Below are positions 20,499 through 34,924 of a stretch of 53,619 bases of DNA, piece after piece. The DNA comes from Deinococcus marmoris DSM 12784. GTDB lineage: Bacteria; Deinococcota; Deinococci; Deinococcales; Deinococcaceae. The first letter of the stretch is position 1. Every line of letters starts with the position of its first letter. A program made the translations under genes and the position numbers. The stretch is from the NCBI RefSeq assembly GCF_000701405.1, contig NZ_JNIV01000019.1, forward strand, positions 1-53,619, in the 5' to 3' direction. The notes below the pieces were generated by a model. The model was given only the letters and a program-made list of their open reading frames with translations, was not told where the DNA came from and ran no database searches.

Positions 20499-21887
20499 TC
20501 AGCGGCCTGTGCCGACCAGGAAGATATTCGGCCAGGGGCGGTAGCTGCTCTTCAGCGTGTCCTGCCGGATGGTCTTGCCGTCCTTCACCAGTTTGCGCGT
20601 GACCTCGATCACTGCGCCGGGGGCGGCCCAGTCGATCTGCTTGCGCTGCCCGGCAGGAACCGTCGCGTCGGGGATCAGGCGGTCAGCGGGCGCGGGCGTG
20701 GAGCTGAGTGTCTTCGGTTTGCCGATCTCCACGGTGAAGTCCCGCGCCTTGCCGAACACGCTGATGCTCAGGCTGGCGGCCTCGTCGTCCCATTCGGTCT
20801 GGAACCACAGCGCGCCCCCTGTATCGTTGGCGAACTTGAGGTCCAGACTGGGCTGGTAGATGGTGGCATCCAGCCCCTGTGGATCGTAATAATGCACCTG
20901 GTACGAGTGGTTCTGGCGCTGGGCGATGGGCAGCCCGGCCCCGTACAGGGTGCGGAACAGCGTGGTGCTGACCTGACATATGCCGCCGCCGACGCCGCTG
21001 GCCGTGCGGTCCCCGGCGATGACCAGCCCGGTCACGTACCCGTTGCGGGAGGTCACGGGGCCGACGAACTGGTTGAAAGAAAAAGTCTTGCCCTCGAACA
21101 GCCGGTCACTGAAGTTCTTTGCGCCCACATGGATATTGGTCACGCGGTCCTCGCTGCTGCCGTAGTAATTGGTCTCACCGGTCCCGAGATGTGCAGTGAT
21201 TCCTTTAGAGAGGAAGAAATCCAGCGTCTGCTTGGGCGGTGTCTGTCCTTTGACCACCACACTGGCCTTGACCCCCCTGGGATCTTTGATGGTGGCCAGG
21301 ACATTGGCGCGGGTTGCCTCCAGGTCGATCTGGAGGCCGTTACGCTGCACCACTGCCCAGCCGTCCCACAGTTCCTCGAATCGGGCGTCCTGCGCTTTTC
21401 CCGACAGCCCATTCACGAAGGTCTTGAGATCAGCGTCCAGACTGGCTGAGACGCCGCCTTTCTGGCGGATGAGGGCCATGCGCGGGCCAGGAATGGTGAG
21501 TGTGCGGGTCAGCGGCACCGTGGTTTTTTTGCCGCCCACCAGAGCCGGGATGGTGGTTTCCACATTGATCAGCAGCGGTGCTTTGAAGGCAGGTGCCTTG
21601 ATGGGCGCTGGCGTCGGCGCAGGCTGGGGCACTGGCTCCGGCGTGGGGGTGGGCTGCGGTGCGGGCGGCTCTGGCACAGGTTCGGGAGCAGATGCTGGCT
21701 CTGGCACGGGCGCAGGTTCGGGAACAGACGCAGGCTCCGGTGTCGGGGCGGGCAACGGCTCTGGGGACGTGGGCTGGGCGGGCAGTGGCAGTGCCGGGAT
21801 GGACGGTATCTGGGCGATGCCCTGACCCAGCGCCGCCGTCAGAACTACGGCACCCAGGCCCAGGCGCAGGCGAAATTTTGACCTCAT
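20499..21887 (-). CDS. VanW family protein with proline-rich linker
   Basis: 462 residues. Signal peptide ([25 protein letters not shown]), then about 75 residues of PEP/PAP repeats, a YoaR/G5-like region, and the VanW domain with [31 protein letters not shown] and [18 protein letters not shown]. VanW domains are found in exported proteins tied to the cell wall; the biochemical role is not known. The start at 21887 follows GATACT by 6 nt, implying a leaderless mRNA; an upstream in-frame start would bury the signal peptide. Confidence 0.88.
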   Translation of the reverse strand: MRSKFRLRLGLGAVVLTAALGQGIAQIPSIPALPLPAQPTSPEPLPAPTPEPASVPEPAPVPEPASAPEPVPEPPAPQPTPTPEPVPQPAPTPAPIKAPAFKAPLLINVETTIPALVGGKKTTVPLTRTLTIPGPRMALIRQKGGVSASLDADLKTFVNGLSGKAQDARFEELWDGWAVVQRNGLQIDLEATRANVLATIKDPRGVKASVVVKGQTPPKQTLDFFLSKGITAHLGTGETNYYGSSEDRVTNIHVGAKNFSDRLFEGKTFSFNQFVGPVTSRNGYVTGLVIAGDRTASGVGGGICQVSTTLFRTLYGAGLPIAQRQNHSYQVHYYDPQGLDATIYQPSLDLKFANDTGGALWFQTEWDDEAASLSISVFGKARDFTVEIGKPKTLSSTPAPADRLIPDATVPAGQRKQIDWAAPGAVIEVTRKLVKDGKTIRQDTLKSSYRPWPNIFLVGTGR

Positions 21888-21893
21888 ACCGTC

Positions 21894-21899
21894 AGTATC
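21894..21899 (-). promoter_or_regulatory. -10 box of the VanW gene (leaderless)
   Basis: GATACT on the minus strand lies 6 nt before the ATG that opens the signal peptide. Confidence 0.45.
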
Positions 21900-21931
21900 C
21901 CACGCACCGGTTGACCGTCTGTGAGGGGGCA

Positions 21932-22951
<1,020 letters not shown>

Positions 22952-23127
22952 GTCCCCATTGTGTCAGCCGCACACAGACGACACCGTGAGATTTATAGAC
23001 GGTTGGGTCGGTAGGGGAGGGGAGAGGCAAAACGACAAACCCGGTCACGGGCCGATCATGCCTTCCCGTTTATTCTTCAGATCAGCGTCCAGCGTTCCTC
23101 TCCGGCTGGCCGCCCCAGGAGCCGTCC

Positions 23128-23820
23128 ATGACCATGAAATCCGCATCTGCCCAGCATAGAAACCTCGCCCTCAGCGCCCTGATCGTGCTGGGCCTCGGGG
23201 CATCCGCCAGCGCCCAGAACGTGCAGAGTTCTCTGCCAGTTGTCGTGAACGGCAAGGCGCACGCGACGAAAGCCGTCGTGGTCGGCGGCCAGACCTACGT
23301 GCCCCTCAGTGTCCTCAAGGAACTGGGCATCGCCTCGGCGGTCAGCGGCGGCACCCTGAGCGTCGGGATCACGGGCGGGGCCACCCAGACCCGCGCGCTG
23401 GAGGGCTGCCTGAAACAGGAGCTGTTCAACGGCAACTGGCGCGTGACGGTGCAGAGCGCGGCCTTCACTCCGGCCAGAACAGGCTTCAACACAGGCTGGA
23501 CGGTGGACGTGAAATACGCCAACGCCAGTGCCAGGCCCAATAAACTGTTCGTCAACAGCTTGCAGCAACTGGGCGGTGATCCGATCATCCTGGTCTTGAA
23601 AGACGGAACGCAGCTCACGCGCACCGGCTCAAGCTCCGGCGGAACGGAACAATTTGCCCCGGCCTCGCCCAGAACCCTGAGCTATTTCTTCAGCCGCCCC
23701 AATTTGCAGGAGGACAACCCGCCCGTCAAAATGCTGCTGCTGTTCCGCGAGAAGCCCGCCGTGGGGCAGTACACCGTGGCGGACCCCAACATGCGCTTTG
23801 ACCTGACCTGCAAGAAATAG
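23128..23820 (+). CDS. Secreted protein with copper-amine-oxidase-N-like domain
   Basis: 230 residues. Signal peptide to about residue 29 (ALSALIVLGLGASASAQ). Residues 36-80 (VVVNGKAHATKAVVVGGQTYVPLSVLKELGI, then GGTLSVGI) follow the pattern of the stalk domain called copper amine oxidase N-like, which binds no copper in most proteins. The rest shows beta-strand patterns. Two cysteines (GCLKQE and LTCKK at the end) may form a disulfide. AGGAG precedes the ATG. Function unknown; it diverges from ypdA. Confidence 0.7.
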   Translation: MTMKSASAQHRNLALSALIVLGLGASASAQNVQSSLPVVVNGKAHATKAVVVGGQTYVPLSVLKELGIASAVSGGTLSVGITGGATQTRALEGCLKQELFNGNWRVTVQSAAFTPARTGFNTGWTVDVKYANASARPNKLFVNSLQQLGGDPIILVLKDGTQLTRTGSSSGGTEQFAPASPRTLSYFFSRPNLQEDNPPVKMLLLFREKPAVGQYTVADPNMRFDLTCKK

Positions 23821-23838
23821 CCCTGGGCAGACCCGGCC

Positions 23839-25569
23839 CTACTTTTTACTCAGCTCCCGCCACAGCGTTCCGGTGAAGCCAAAGCTTCGCATGGGATTGT
23901 AGGCGGCGGCTGACGCGCCCTGAAGGTTGCTGCGAACGGGGCGGATGTTGGTTTCGGCAGGCAGCACGATGAACGGACTCTGCTGGTAGGCGCGGTCCGC
24001 CACCTGCCTGTACAGCCCCGCGCGGACGGCGGGGTCCACAGTGGCCCGGGCCTGAACCAGCCAGCGGTCCACGTCCGCGTCTTTCCAGTTGTTGGTGGGG
24101 TAGAAAAAGCCTTCAGAGCTGTAGAAGGTGTACACGAAGTTGTCGGGATCGGCGTAGTCCGCGCCCCAGCCCATCGGCAGCATGATTTCCAGGCCCTGCT
24201 GCATCTTCTTGGACTGCTCGGCCCACGGTTCCTCAATGATATTGATGCGGAATCTGGGGTTCAGGGCCTCCACGTTGCGCTTGAGCAACTCCAGCGCCAC
24301 CTGTCCGGCGATGTGCCCGGTGCGGTAATTGGCGTTGATGATAAAGCCGTTCTTCCAGACCTCGCCGCCCCTGGCCTTCTCGAACAGGGCCTGGGCCTGC
24401 GCCGGGTCATAGCTGTAGGTCTTGGTCCCCTTGGAATAGCCGGGAAAGGTGTCGGGCAGCAGCATGGTGCGCTTGACCGCCTTGCCGCGCTGCACGTCGC
24501 GCATGTATTCGTCGTAATCGAAGGCGTAGGCGAAGGCCCGGCGCACGTCGGTATCGGCGAAGAAGTTGGCGGGGATGCCCTTGCCGTCCAGTTTGCCGCT
24601 GCCCAGCGCCGCGCCGCCCTTGATGTTGTTGTTCATGAACAGGGCCTGCGCCCCGGCACTGGGCAGATTGTCCAGCACGGTCACGCCGGGCTTGCCCTTC
24701 AGTTGCGCCTCCACGTTGGTGCGTGTTCCGGCCTCGATCAGATCCGCGTCGCCGCGCAGGAACGCCTGCTGGCGCACGGCCAGTTCGCCCACCTTCTGCA
24801 TGATCACGTTGGAAATGGCCGCTTTGCCGCCCCAGTAGCTGGGAAAGGCGGTCAGCAGGATGTTGTCGGCGTCGCGGCGCAGCAACTGGTAGGCCCCGGT
24901 GCCGCTGGGCTGGGCGCTCAGCTTGCTGCCCGACACGTCCTTGCCCACCCACACCTGCCAGGTGGCCTCCGTGCCATTCCACTCGCCCAGTTTGGCCGCC
25001 CATTTGCTGTCCAGCACGCCCATTCCAGCAAAAGCCATCTTCGCCATGAAGGCCGGGTCCGGCTTGGGCAGCTTGAAGACCAGTTGGCCCTGTGCGTTGC
25101 AGCTCACGGCCCCGGCAATGCGCGCCCAGGTGACGCTCTTATCAGTCTTGGCGTTGTCGCGCGTGCCCAGCAGCGAGTCGCTGATAAACCAGTTGGCCGA
25201 TTCGGCGCTGTTGGTCACCAGATCGCGGCGGTAGGTGTACTGGGCGTCCGCGCAGGTCATCGGGTTGCCGCTGTGGAATTTGACCCCTTTTCGCAGGCTG
25301 ACTGTCAGGGTCCTGCCGCCGTCCGTGTAGGTGGGCAGCGCCGAGGCCAGCAACGGCGTCATCTGGGTCAGGCTGGCTCCCTTGTAGGTCCACAGCGTCT
25401 CGTACACGTTTTCCAGCACCTGAAGGCTGAAGGTGTCGTAGGCGGCGGTGGGGTCCAGCGTGGTCACAGTGGCGGCCTGCTGGATGACCAGCGTGTCCTT
25501 GGGCGCGGCGGCCAGAGCAGCGGAACCCAGCAGGGCAAGGGTCAGGGGAAGAATGTGGAATGACGTCAT
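23839..25569 (-). CDS. ABC transporter substrate-binding protein, peptide (family 5) type
   Basis: 576 residues, usual length for the DppA/OppA family. Signal peptide [21 protein letters not shown], then [24 protein letters not shown] and [25 protein letters not shown], the characteristic family-5 signatures. It binds peptides or similar ligands outside the membrane for an ABC importer, but no permease or ATPase gene is next to it, so the partner is elsewhere. GGAGG lies before the ATG. It is convergent with the stalk-domain gene (18-bp gap) and divergent from the next. Confidence 0.9.
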   Translation of the reverse strand: MTSFHILPLTLALLGSAALAAAPKDTLVIQQAATVTTLDPTAAYDTFSLQVLENVYETLWTYKGASLTQMTPLLASALPTYTDGGRTLTVSLRKGVKFHSGNPMTCADAQYTYRRDLVTNSAESANWFISDSLLGTRDNAKTDKSVTWARIAGAVSCNAQGQLVFKLPKPDPAFMAKMAFAGMGVLDSKWAAKLGEWNGTEATWQVWVGKDVSGSKLSAQPSGTGAYQLLRRDADNILLTAFPSYWGGKAAISNVIMQKVGELAVRQQAFLRGDADLIEAGTRTNVEAQLKGKPGVTVLDNLPSAGAQALFMNNNIKGGAALGSGKLDGKGIPANFFADTDVRRAFAYAFDYDEYMRDVQRGKAVKRTMLLPDTFPGYSKGTKTYSYDPAQAQALFEKARGGEVWKNGFIINANYRTGHIAGQVALELLKRNVEALNPRFRINIIEEPWAEQSKKMQQGLEIMLPMGWGADYADPDNFVYTFYSSEGFFYPTNNWKDADVDRWLVQARATVDPAVRAGLYRQVADRAYQQSPFIVLPAETNIRPVRSNLQGASAAAYNPMRSFGFTGTLWRELSKK

Positions 25570-25734
25570 GGCAGACCTCCGGGTAAAGGGGAACAGGGGA
25601 AGGGGCTATAGTCCAATTTGTAGCGCCTCTTACTATGCCTGCCCTGTTCGGAGAGGGCAAGCTGCCGTCCCCTCTTATCCTGGACAGCCGCCTCCATCTC
25701 GGCACCGCCTGAAAACCTCTCAAGGATGTGCCCC

Positions 25735-26346
25735 ATGAAACGAAATACCCCTGCTCTGATCGCCCCCGCCCTGATGGCCCTCGCTACCGCCAGTTTTGCT
25801 CTGGCCGCCAGCTACAGCAGCGTCAACATCACACTCAAGCAGGAGCTGGGGGACCTGACGCTGGCTGGCAGCAGCAGCGCCTCACCCGTCATGGGCGTCC
25901 GCAACCCCACCATCAAGAACGGCGTGGCCTACGTGTCGGCCTCGCATTCGCTGGGCGATTGGGCCATCGGATTGAGTCCAAAGTTGCCAATCAACCTGAC
26001 GGTTCAGGCCAGTCAGGGCGAGAGCAGTCTGGACCTGCGGTCGCTGAAGCTGCTGGGCCTGCAAGTGACCCAGAAACTCGGCAGCCTGCAATTGAAGCTG
26101 CCTGCTGCCAATCTGAAAGCGGCAGTGCAGCAGTTACAGGGAGACCTGACCGTCACCCTGCCGCCGAACACAGGTATTCGCCTGGAGGTCAAGAAATTTA
26201 CCCAGGGAGCATTGGTCATCAACGGCAAGACGGTGGCCGACGGACTGGAGTTTGACGGCATGTACCAGAGTGCCAACTTCGCGACGGCTAAATATAAGGT
26301 TGATCTGGCTGTGACGATGGAACAGGGGAACCTCACCGTCAAGTGA
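25735..26346 (+). CDS. Secreted toast-rack/DUF4097-like protein
   Basis: 203 residues with a signal peptide (NTPALIAPALMALATASFALA). The mature part is a series of short strands with repeated GDLTL / GSLQLKLP / GDLTVTLP / GNLTVK elements, as in the toast-rack and DUF4097 beta-helix-like domains of bacterial cell-envelope stress proteins. No catalytic residues are visible. AAGGA precedes the ATG by 8 nt, which is why I start here. A strong terminator follows. Confidence 0.65.
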   Translation: MKRNTPALIAPALMALATASFALAASYSSVNITLKQELGDLTLAGSSSASPVMGVRNPTIKNGVAYVSASHSLGDWAIGLSPKLPINLTVQASQGESSLDLRSLKLLGLQVTQKLGSLQLKLPAANLKAAVQQLQGDLTVTLPPNTGIRLEVKKFTQGALVINGKTVADGLEFDGMYQSANFATAKYKVDLAVTMEQGNLTVK

Positions 26347-26367
26347 ACCTCTGATCCGCCCGCTCAA

Positions 26368-26406
26368 TTGAAAACCCCCGCCCGTAAGTTGGGTGGGGGT
26401 TTTCAA
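26368..26406. terminator. Bidirectional terminator
   Basis: TTGAAAACCCCC-GCCC pairs with GGGT-GGGGGTTTTCAA around GTAAGTT (7 nt). Both sides have T-runs on their own strand, so it serves the toast-rack gene on the plus strand and the beta-barrel-like gene on the minus strand. Confidence 0.9.
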
Positions 26407-26430
26407 TGCTGGTTAAAGTGCTGGTTAAAC

Positions 26431-26907
26431 TCAGGGCAGGCGGTAGTTCAGGCCGATGCGGGCAGTGCTGCCCAGGCCGACGCTGGTGGTGTTCGCCCCG
26501 CTGCCCACGCGCACGTAGGCTCCGGCATTGCCCTCGACGAAGACGCTGAGCGGCGCGGAGATGTTGTAACGCAGGCCCAAGGTGGCGTGCGGATAGACGC
26601 TCAGGCCCACGTTGCTGCCCAGCCCTGCACCTGCGCCCAGACCGACGCCGTAGTACGGGGTAAAGCCGCCCAGTGAGCTGGCTGCGGCGAAGTCGGCCAG
26701 GTAGTCCACGCTGGCGTTGACGGACAGGGCATTGAAGTTAAAGTTGATGGCGTCCAGGTTCAGGCCGTAGCGGATGGCCGAGTTGCTGGTCAGATCGTTC
26801 TGGTAATGCACGCTCAGGCCGGAGCCGACGGAACCGCCGACATACGTGGCGGCGGAGGCGGAGGAAACGGCGGCGAGCGCCAGGAGGGTCAGGGCAGCTT
26901 TCTTCAT
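26431..26907 (-). CDS. Exported beta-barrel-like protein
   Basis: 158 residues. Signal peptide MKKAALTLLALAAVSSASAA. The mature part alternates polar and hydrophobic residues with Gly/Asn turns (YVGGSVGSGLSVHY, YGLNLDAINFNFN, YYGVGLGAGAGLGSNVGLSVYPHATLGLRY) and ends RIGLNYRLP. This is the look of a small outer-membrane beta-barrel. Deinococcus has an outer membrane, so this location is plausible. TATGGT 6 nt before the ATG (26919-26914) suggests leaderless expression. Confidence 0.65.
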   Translation of the reverse strand: MKKAALTLLALAAVSSASAATYVGGSVGSGLSVHYQNDLTSNSAIRYGLNLDAINFNFNALSVNASVDYLADFAAASSLGGFTPYYGVGLGAGAGLGSNVGLSVYPHATLGLRYNISAPLSVFVEGNAGAYVRVGSGANTTSVGLGSTARIGLNYRLP

Positions 26908-26986
26908 AAGCTCACCATAACGAGGTTGCCCTGGTTGTAAAAGGTGAGGCCCTTTACAGAAACGAACAGTGGCCTTTAGGGCTTAC

Positions 26987-28150
26987 TTATTCTTTGGGGC
27001 CTGTCTTGCTTTTTTGAGGGGCTGGCGTGACCGCCGAGAGCCGTTCCAGCGCCCGCGCGATCTCGTCCCTTGATTTGCAGAAGGCGACGCGCAGCAGGCC
27101 CTGCGGCGCGGGGTGCTGCCAGTAGAACGCCTCGCCGGGAATGACCGCGACGCCGCGTTCCACCAGCGTCTCGGCGCTCCAGTCGGGATGCAGCGCCGTG
27201 AGGAAATAGGTGCCGCGCGGCATGAACACGGTGGCCCCCAGACCGCGCAGACCGTCTGCCAGCAAGGTCTGCCGGGCGCTGTATTCGGCACGAAGGCCCT
27301 CGTAAAAGCCCTCGGCACGGGCGAGCGGAAGGGCTGAGGCTACCGCCGCCTGGAGGGGCGTGGGCGAACAGAACGATCCCTGCTGGCGCACCCCGGCGAT
27401 GTTCGTGGCCACGCCTGCCCCAGCTTCCCCAGCAGGGCACGCGATCCAGCCCACGCGCCAGCCGGTGGCCTCCAGCCGCTTGCCCGCGCTGCCCACGGTA
27501 AAGGTACGTTCGGGGGCCAGTTCCCGCATGGAGACGGGCCGTTCCCCGAAATACAGTTCGTCGTAGACCTCATCGCTGATGATCCACAGGTCATGGGTGC
27601 GCGCCAGGATTACGATCTCCGCCAGTTCCTCGCGGGAAAAGACTGTGCCAGTGGGGTTATAGGGGCTGTTCAGCAGCAGCGCCCGTGTGCGCGGCGTCAC
27701 GGCGGCTTTCAGGGCCTCCAGATTCAGGGACCAGCCGCCCAGCTCGCTCAGGGTCATGGGGACCGTGACGGGCACAGCCCCGGCCAGCAGCGTCTGGGGC
27801 ACGTACACGTCGAAGACCGGCTCCAGCATCAGCACTTCATCACCGGGGCCGTACAGCGACAGGGCCAGCACGTTCAGGGCCTCGGTTGCGCCGCTGGTGA
27901 CGATCACGTCCGCGCCGTCCACCCCCAGGTCCGCGCCGATGGCGTCGCGCAGGGCGGGCAATCCGGCGGGGGGGCTGTACTGGTCCATCGTGCCCACCGC
28001 CCGCCGCGCCGCTTCAAGCAGGAAGGCCGGGGGAGAATCGGCGGGAAAGCCCTGGCCCAGATTGACGGCCCCGTACTGCGCGGCCAGGCGGCTCATGCGG
28101 GCAAACACACTCTCCCGCGAGGCGCGGGCGCGGGGCAACAGTTCGGGCAT
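26987..28150 (-). CDS. Class I pyridoxal-phosphate aminotransferase
   Basis: 387 residues. NLGQGFPADSPP near the N-terminus, TSGATEALNVLALSLYGPGDEVL, NSPYNPTGTVFSREEL, SDEVYDELYF, and the PLP lysine in GSAGKRLEATGWRVGW. C-terminal Arg for the substrate carboxylate in LLRVAFCKS. The pattern is that of the kynurenine/glutamine-type (YbdL-like) methionine aminotransferases; exact substrate cannot be assigned. CACACT lies 5 nt before the ATG. It diverges from the MFS gene across a 220-bp gap in which I see no further gene. Confidence 0.87.
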   Translation of the reverse strand: MPELLPRARASRESVFARMSRLAAQYGAVNLGQGFPADSPPAFLLEAARRAVGTMDQYSPPAGLPALRDAIGADLGVDGADVIVTSGATEALNVLALSLYGPGDEVLMLEPVFDVYVPQTLLAGAVPVTVPMTLSELGGWSLNLEALKAAVTPRTRALLLNSPYNPTGTVFSREELAEIVILARTHDLWIISDEVYDELYFGERPVSMRELAPERTFTVGSAGKRLEATGWRVGWIACPAGEAGAGVATNIAGVRQQGSFCSPTPLQAAVASALPLARAEGFYEGLRAEYSARQTLLADGLRGLGATVFMPRGTYFLTALHPDWSAETLVERGVAVIPGEAFYWQHPAPQGLLRVAFCKSRDEIARALERLSAVTPAPQKSKTGPKE

Positions 28151-28370
28151 GGTTCAGTGTGCGCCTGTGGGACGGTGGGCAGGGGAGGGCGGGTCAGACA
28201 GGGCCGGAGCAGGGGCTGCCGGACACGTGCCTGAAAAACGGGTCTAAAAATACTGGGCCTCTGGCCTGGGCCTGGAGTGCGCGGACTGGCTGGACGGCAA
28301 AGGCCACATTCCTCTCCTACCGCCGCAACGGCCACAGCCCGCCGCCCCCGACTGTGCGAGGATGCGCCCC

Positions 28371-29777
28371 GTGAGCAGCGCCGTATCCCCCGATTCCACC
28401 CCTCTTCCGGCTGTGCCGCCCACCCTGAGCCTGGGGCTGGTGCTGGTGGTGCTGATCGTCGCCTTTGAAAGCATGGCCGTCAGTACGGTGCTGCCCCGGG
28501 TGGCCGAGCAACTGAACGGGCTGGCCCTGTATGGCTGGGCCTCCAGCGCCTTTTTGCTGTCCAGCCTGTTCGGCGCGGTGCTGGGCGGCGTGCTGGCGGA
28601 CCGGCGCGGGCTGGCCTACGGGGCAGTGCTGGCGCTGGTTCTGTTCGCCTTTGGCCTGCTGGTGGGGGCGGCGTCTCCCACCATGCTGATCTTCGTGCTG
28701 GGCCGCCTGATTCAGGGCCTGGGTGCAGGCGGGCTGGCCGCGCTGCCGTGGGCCGTCATTTCTACCCGCTACCCCCCGCAGGCCCGCGCAAAGATGCTGG
28801 CTGCCATTTCCAGCGCGTGGCTCCTTCCAGCTTTAATCGGCCCGCTGATCGCCAGCGTGATGGCCGATACGTGGTCCTGGCGCGTGGTCTTCTGGGGACT
28901 GGTGCCGGTTCTGGTCGTCAGCGCCCCGATGTGCGTGCTGCCGCTGCGGGTGCGTGTCCGGCAGCCGCAGAAGGGTGAGGCCGCGCTGGGCAGCCGCCGT
29001 GTCCTGTGGGCCGCACTGGCGCTGGCCGTCTCGGCAGGGGCGCTGGTGGAAGGTCTGCGCCGCGCCGACATCCTGGGTCTGCTGCTGGGCGCAGTAGCCC
29101 TGATCGGCGTGGGCCTCAGCACCCGCGTGCTGTTCCCAGCGGGCCTGTGGCGCTTTAAAAGTGGCCTGCCCAGCGCCCTGATGGTCCGGGGGCTGGCGGC
29201 TTTCGCCATCATGGGCACCAGTTCCTTTCTGCCGCTGGCCCTGAACGAGTTGCGCGGCCTGACGCTGACCGGGGCGGGCATCGTGCTGTCGTTGGGCGGC
29301 GTGACCTGGACCCTGGGGTCGTGGATTCAGGCGCGAATAGAGGACGCGCGCGGCGAGGCGTCGCGGCCCGCCCGCATCCGCGCTGGCCTGAGCGGCGTAA
29401 CTGTCGGAGTGGCCCTGACCGCCCTGGGTGTGCTGGGCGTGGTGCCACTGTGGGTGATCTACCCCAGTTGGGTGCTGGCCTGCCTGGGCATGGGCATCGG
29501 CTACACCAGCGTTTCCCTGTTCGCCATGTCCAACGTTCGCCCGGAAGGCGCGGGGCAACTGTCCGGGCAACTGGCCAACATTGAATCGTTGATGGTGGCG
29601 CTGGCCGCAGGCGTGGGCGGCGCACTGATCGCCCGCGTACGCCCGCTGGACGGGGCCTTCACGCTGGCCTTCGCGGTCACGCTGCTGGGGGCGGTGCTGG
29701 CATTGGCGGTGGCCGGGCGGCTGTGGGCCGGACAAAAGGGAAAGGTGGGGGAAGAAAAAGAGGCGAACCTCGTTTGA
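28371..29777 (+). CDS. MFS transporter, drug-efflux (DHA2-like) type
   Basis: 468 residues. About 12-14 hydrophobic helices starting LGLVLVVLIVAFESMAVSTVLP. The loop motif A-like ADRRGLAYG and motif C-like LLPALIGPLIASVMADTWSW are typical for proton-driven exporters. RLIQGLGAGGLAALPWAV fits drug transporters. I prefer the GTG at 28371, with AGGA 8-9 nt upstream; the ATG three codons earlier is too close to it. Substrate unknown. A hairpin overlapping the stop (29762-29785, GGCGAACCTC/GAGGATCGCC) may end the transcript. Confidence 0.85.
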   Translation: MSSAVSPDSTPLPAVPPTLSLGLVLVVLIVAFESMAVSTVLPRVAEQLNGLALYGWASSAFLLSSLFGAVLGGVLADRRGLAYGAVLALVLFAFGLLVGAASPTMLIFVLGRLIQGLGAGGLAALPWAVISTRYPPQARAKMLAAISSAWLLPALIGPLIASVMADTWSWRVVFWGLVPVLVVSAPMCVLPLRVRVRQPQKGEAALGSRRVLWAALALAVSAGALVEGLRRADILGLLLGAVALIGVGLSTRVLFPAGLWRFKSGLPSALMVRGLAAFAIMGTSSFLPLALNELRGLTLTGAGIVLSLGGVTWTLGSWIQARIEDARGEASRPARIRAGLSGVTVGVALTALGVLGVVPLWVIYPSWVLACLGMGIGYTSVSLFAMSNVRPEGAGQLSGQLANIESLMVALAAGVGGALIARVRPLDGAFTLAFAVTLLGAVLALAVAGRLWAGQKGKVGEEKEANLV

Positions 29778-29839
29778 GGATCGCCCGCTTCTGAGTGTTC
29801 TCGGGGGGAGAGGCAGATTGCCCCCTCCCCCTGTCCTGA

Positions 29840-30539
29840 CTACACCCCCAGGTAAGCGCTCCGAACCCGGTCATCCGTCATCAGTTCCTGCTGGGTGCCC
29901 TGCAAGGTCAGCACGCCGCTTTCCATCACGTAGCCCCGGTGCGCGATGTCCAGGGCAGCGTAGGCGTTCTGCTCGGCCAGCAGCACGCTGACCCCGGCCT
30001 CGTTGACGCGCTGGATGGCCGCGAAGACCTGTTCCACCACCATCGGCGCGAGGCCCAGGCTGGGTTCGTCCAGCAGCAGCAGTTGCGGGCGGGCCATCAG
30101 GGAGCGGGCAATCGCCACCATCTGCTGTTGCCCCCCGGACAGGCTTCCGGCGGGGGCGCTCCGCTTCTGCACCAGATCGGGAAACAGGGTATAAACGCGC
30201 TCCAGCTCCTTGTTGGTGCCTGCCGCGTCCTTGCGGTGAACGAACGCGCCCAGCCGCAGGTTCTTCTCCACGCTCAGTTCGGGAAACAGCAGGCGACCCT
30301 CGGGACACTGCGCGACGCCGTGTTCCACGTTGTATTCAGGTTTGCCGCCCGTCAGCGGCGTGCCGTTCCAACTGGCCGTGCCGCCGCTGGCCCGTTGCAG
30401 ACCGGACAGCGTGCGAAACAGCGTGCTTTTGCCCGCGCCGTTGGCCCCCAGCATCACCACGATCTCGCCGGGGTTGACATTCAGAGAAATGGCGTGCAGG
30501 GCGGTAAAATGGCCGTAATTGACGCTCAGATTGCGGACC

Positions 30540-30547
<8 letters not shown>
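29840..30547 (-). CDS. livF: Branched-chain amino acid ABC transporter ATPase LivF
   Basis: 235 residues. Walker [10 protein letters not shown], signature [16 protein letters not shown], Walker [14 protein letters not shown], the last being typical for LivF. Together with LivG it drives import of leucine, isoleucine and valine through LivH/LivM. Last gene in the liv operon, overlapping livG by 8 nt. Confidence 0.95.
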
Positions 30548-31365
<818 letters not shown>

Positions 31366-31379
<14 letters not shown>

Positions 31380-32369
31380 GGGTGACCTCCTTCTGGTGGG
31401 GTGGCGTGGCGGGTGGCGCGGCAGGCGGCGGGGTACGGCGCGCGGTCAGGCGGTGCCACAGGCCCACCAGTCCCTGCGGCGCGAACATGATCAGCAGCAC
31501 CAGCAGCGGCCCAAAGATGATGTATTGATAGTCCTGCAATCCCTTGAGGTTCTGCGCCAGCGTGTACATCAGCGCAGGCCCCAGCAGCGGCCCGGCCAGC
31601 GTTCCCAGCCCGCCCACCAGCAGGTACAGCAGGATGGTGAAGGTCTGGATCGGCCCAGTGGACGCCGAACCCAGGAAGCCCAGCGAGGTGGCGTACAGCC
31701 CGCCCGCGAAGCCCGCGATGGCGGTGGACAGCATCATGGCCCGCAGCTTGTGAGAGTACACGTCGATGCCCGCACTGCGCGCCAGATCGTCGCCGCCGCG
31801 AATGGCGATCAGTGAACGCCCGAACACGCTGCCCCGCGCCCGCGCCACCGCGATGACCGTCAGCGCCAGACTGATCAGCGCCAGATAGAAAAAGCCCCCC
31901 GACAGCTTGAGGCCCACACCATTGGCTAGTGCCTCCAGCCCGCCGGGAGGTTGAATGCCGTTCAGGCCGTCGTTGCCCCCGGTCAGCGCGTCCCACTTGT
32001 TGATGACCAGCATGATGATCACGCCCACGCCCAGGTTGAAGATGGCAAACGTGTCGCCCTTAGTACGGAAGGCCACCAGCCCCAGCAGCAGCCCGGCTAG
32101 CGCGGTAATCGCCACCGCCACCGGCCACGCCAGCCAGAAACTCCAGCCCGCCTTGAGGGTCAGGATGCCAGTCGCGTAAGCTCCGATTCCGAAGAATCCG
32201 GCGTGTGCCAGCGGCAATTGCCCGGTGTAGCCCAGCAGCACGTTCATGCCATACGCCAGAATCGCGTAGATCATGATGTTCACGCCGATGTCCAGCACGT
32301 ACCCTGATGGGTTGAACAGAGGAACCAGCGCGGCCAGAACGAACACAGCCACCCACCACATCCAGCCTT

Positions 32370-32373
<4 letters not shown>
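31366..32373 (-). CDS. livM: Branched-chain amino acid ABC transporter permease LivM
   Basis: 335 residues with about nine or ten membrane helices. Typical motifs are [36 protein letters not shown] and [21 protein letters not shown] (the EAA-like loop that contacts the ATPase), then [12 protein letters not shown]. It forms the pore with LivH. The start overlaps livH by 4 nt. Confidence 0.95.
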
Positions 32374-33230
<857 letters not shown>

Positions 33231-33429
33231 GGGGTTGGTCCTCCAGGGAAGGGGGCGAGAGGGCGCAGTTTCACCATCAATAAAGCATCAGGCACTACAG
33301 CATCAGGGCGGAACTCAAACGATTGAGAAAAGTTGCTGGTCTGGTTTGCTGCTTACACTCTCGCAGGTGACCCACAGACTTGCTTGCAGACTGACTCAGC
33401 CGGACTAATGCGCCTCCAGGCAATCAAAA

Positions 33430-33458
33430 CGCGCCCCGAAAAACTCAGTCGGGGCGCG
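33430..33458 (-). terminator. Intrinsic terminator of livK
   Basis: CGCGCCCCGA pairs with TCGGGGCGCG (10 bp) and TTTTGATTG follows on the minus strand. It separates livK from livHMGF, so the two are probably transcribed separately or partly attenuated. The remaining 33231-33429 stretch must hold the livH promoter, but I could not pick a clear -35/-10 pair. Confidence 0.85.
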
Positions 33459-33506
33459 GGCAGCAGGGCAGCTTTCAGGCAGAACCTGAGCGCTGCCCTG
33501 GCCGCC

Positions 33507-34646
<1,140 letters not shown>

Positions 34647-34911
34647 GGGTGAACCTCCGTAATCCAGAGTCGTAGTGGACGGTGCCAAATACGCTGGACG
34701 CAGTACAAGTTGTGCGTGGAACACATGCTGTCATGGGCAGGCGGGGGTGTCAAATGCTCTGCCCCCAATTGATGAAGTTCCCAGTTGAGAGGTGGGGGAT
34801 GGGCAGACCTTTAAAAGGCGGTCCACCGCCGCCTGACACGACTTGCCGCGCTGTATTCCTGGGGACTGCGCCAGGTGATATTGCACTCGGCGACTTGGCA
34901 CTGGGGGGCAC

Positions 34912-34917
34912 TAGACT
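34912..34917 (+). promoter_or_regulatory. -10 box of the thioesterase gene (leaderless)
   Basis: TAGACT lies 7 nt before the ATG. The 278-bp livK-thioesterase gap contains no other convincing gene. Confidence 0.45.
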
Positions 34918-34924
34918 CGGGGCA

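Noticed and set aside
24313..25563. 416-codon plus frame opposite the peptide-binding protein
   Set aside because: Antisense shadow; Val/Gly/Ala/His-rich composition and no motif.
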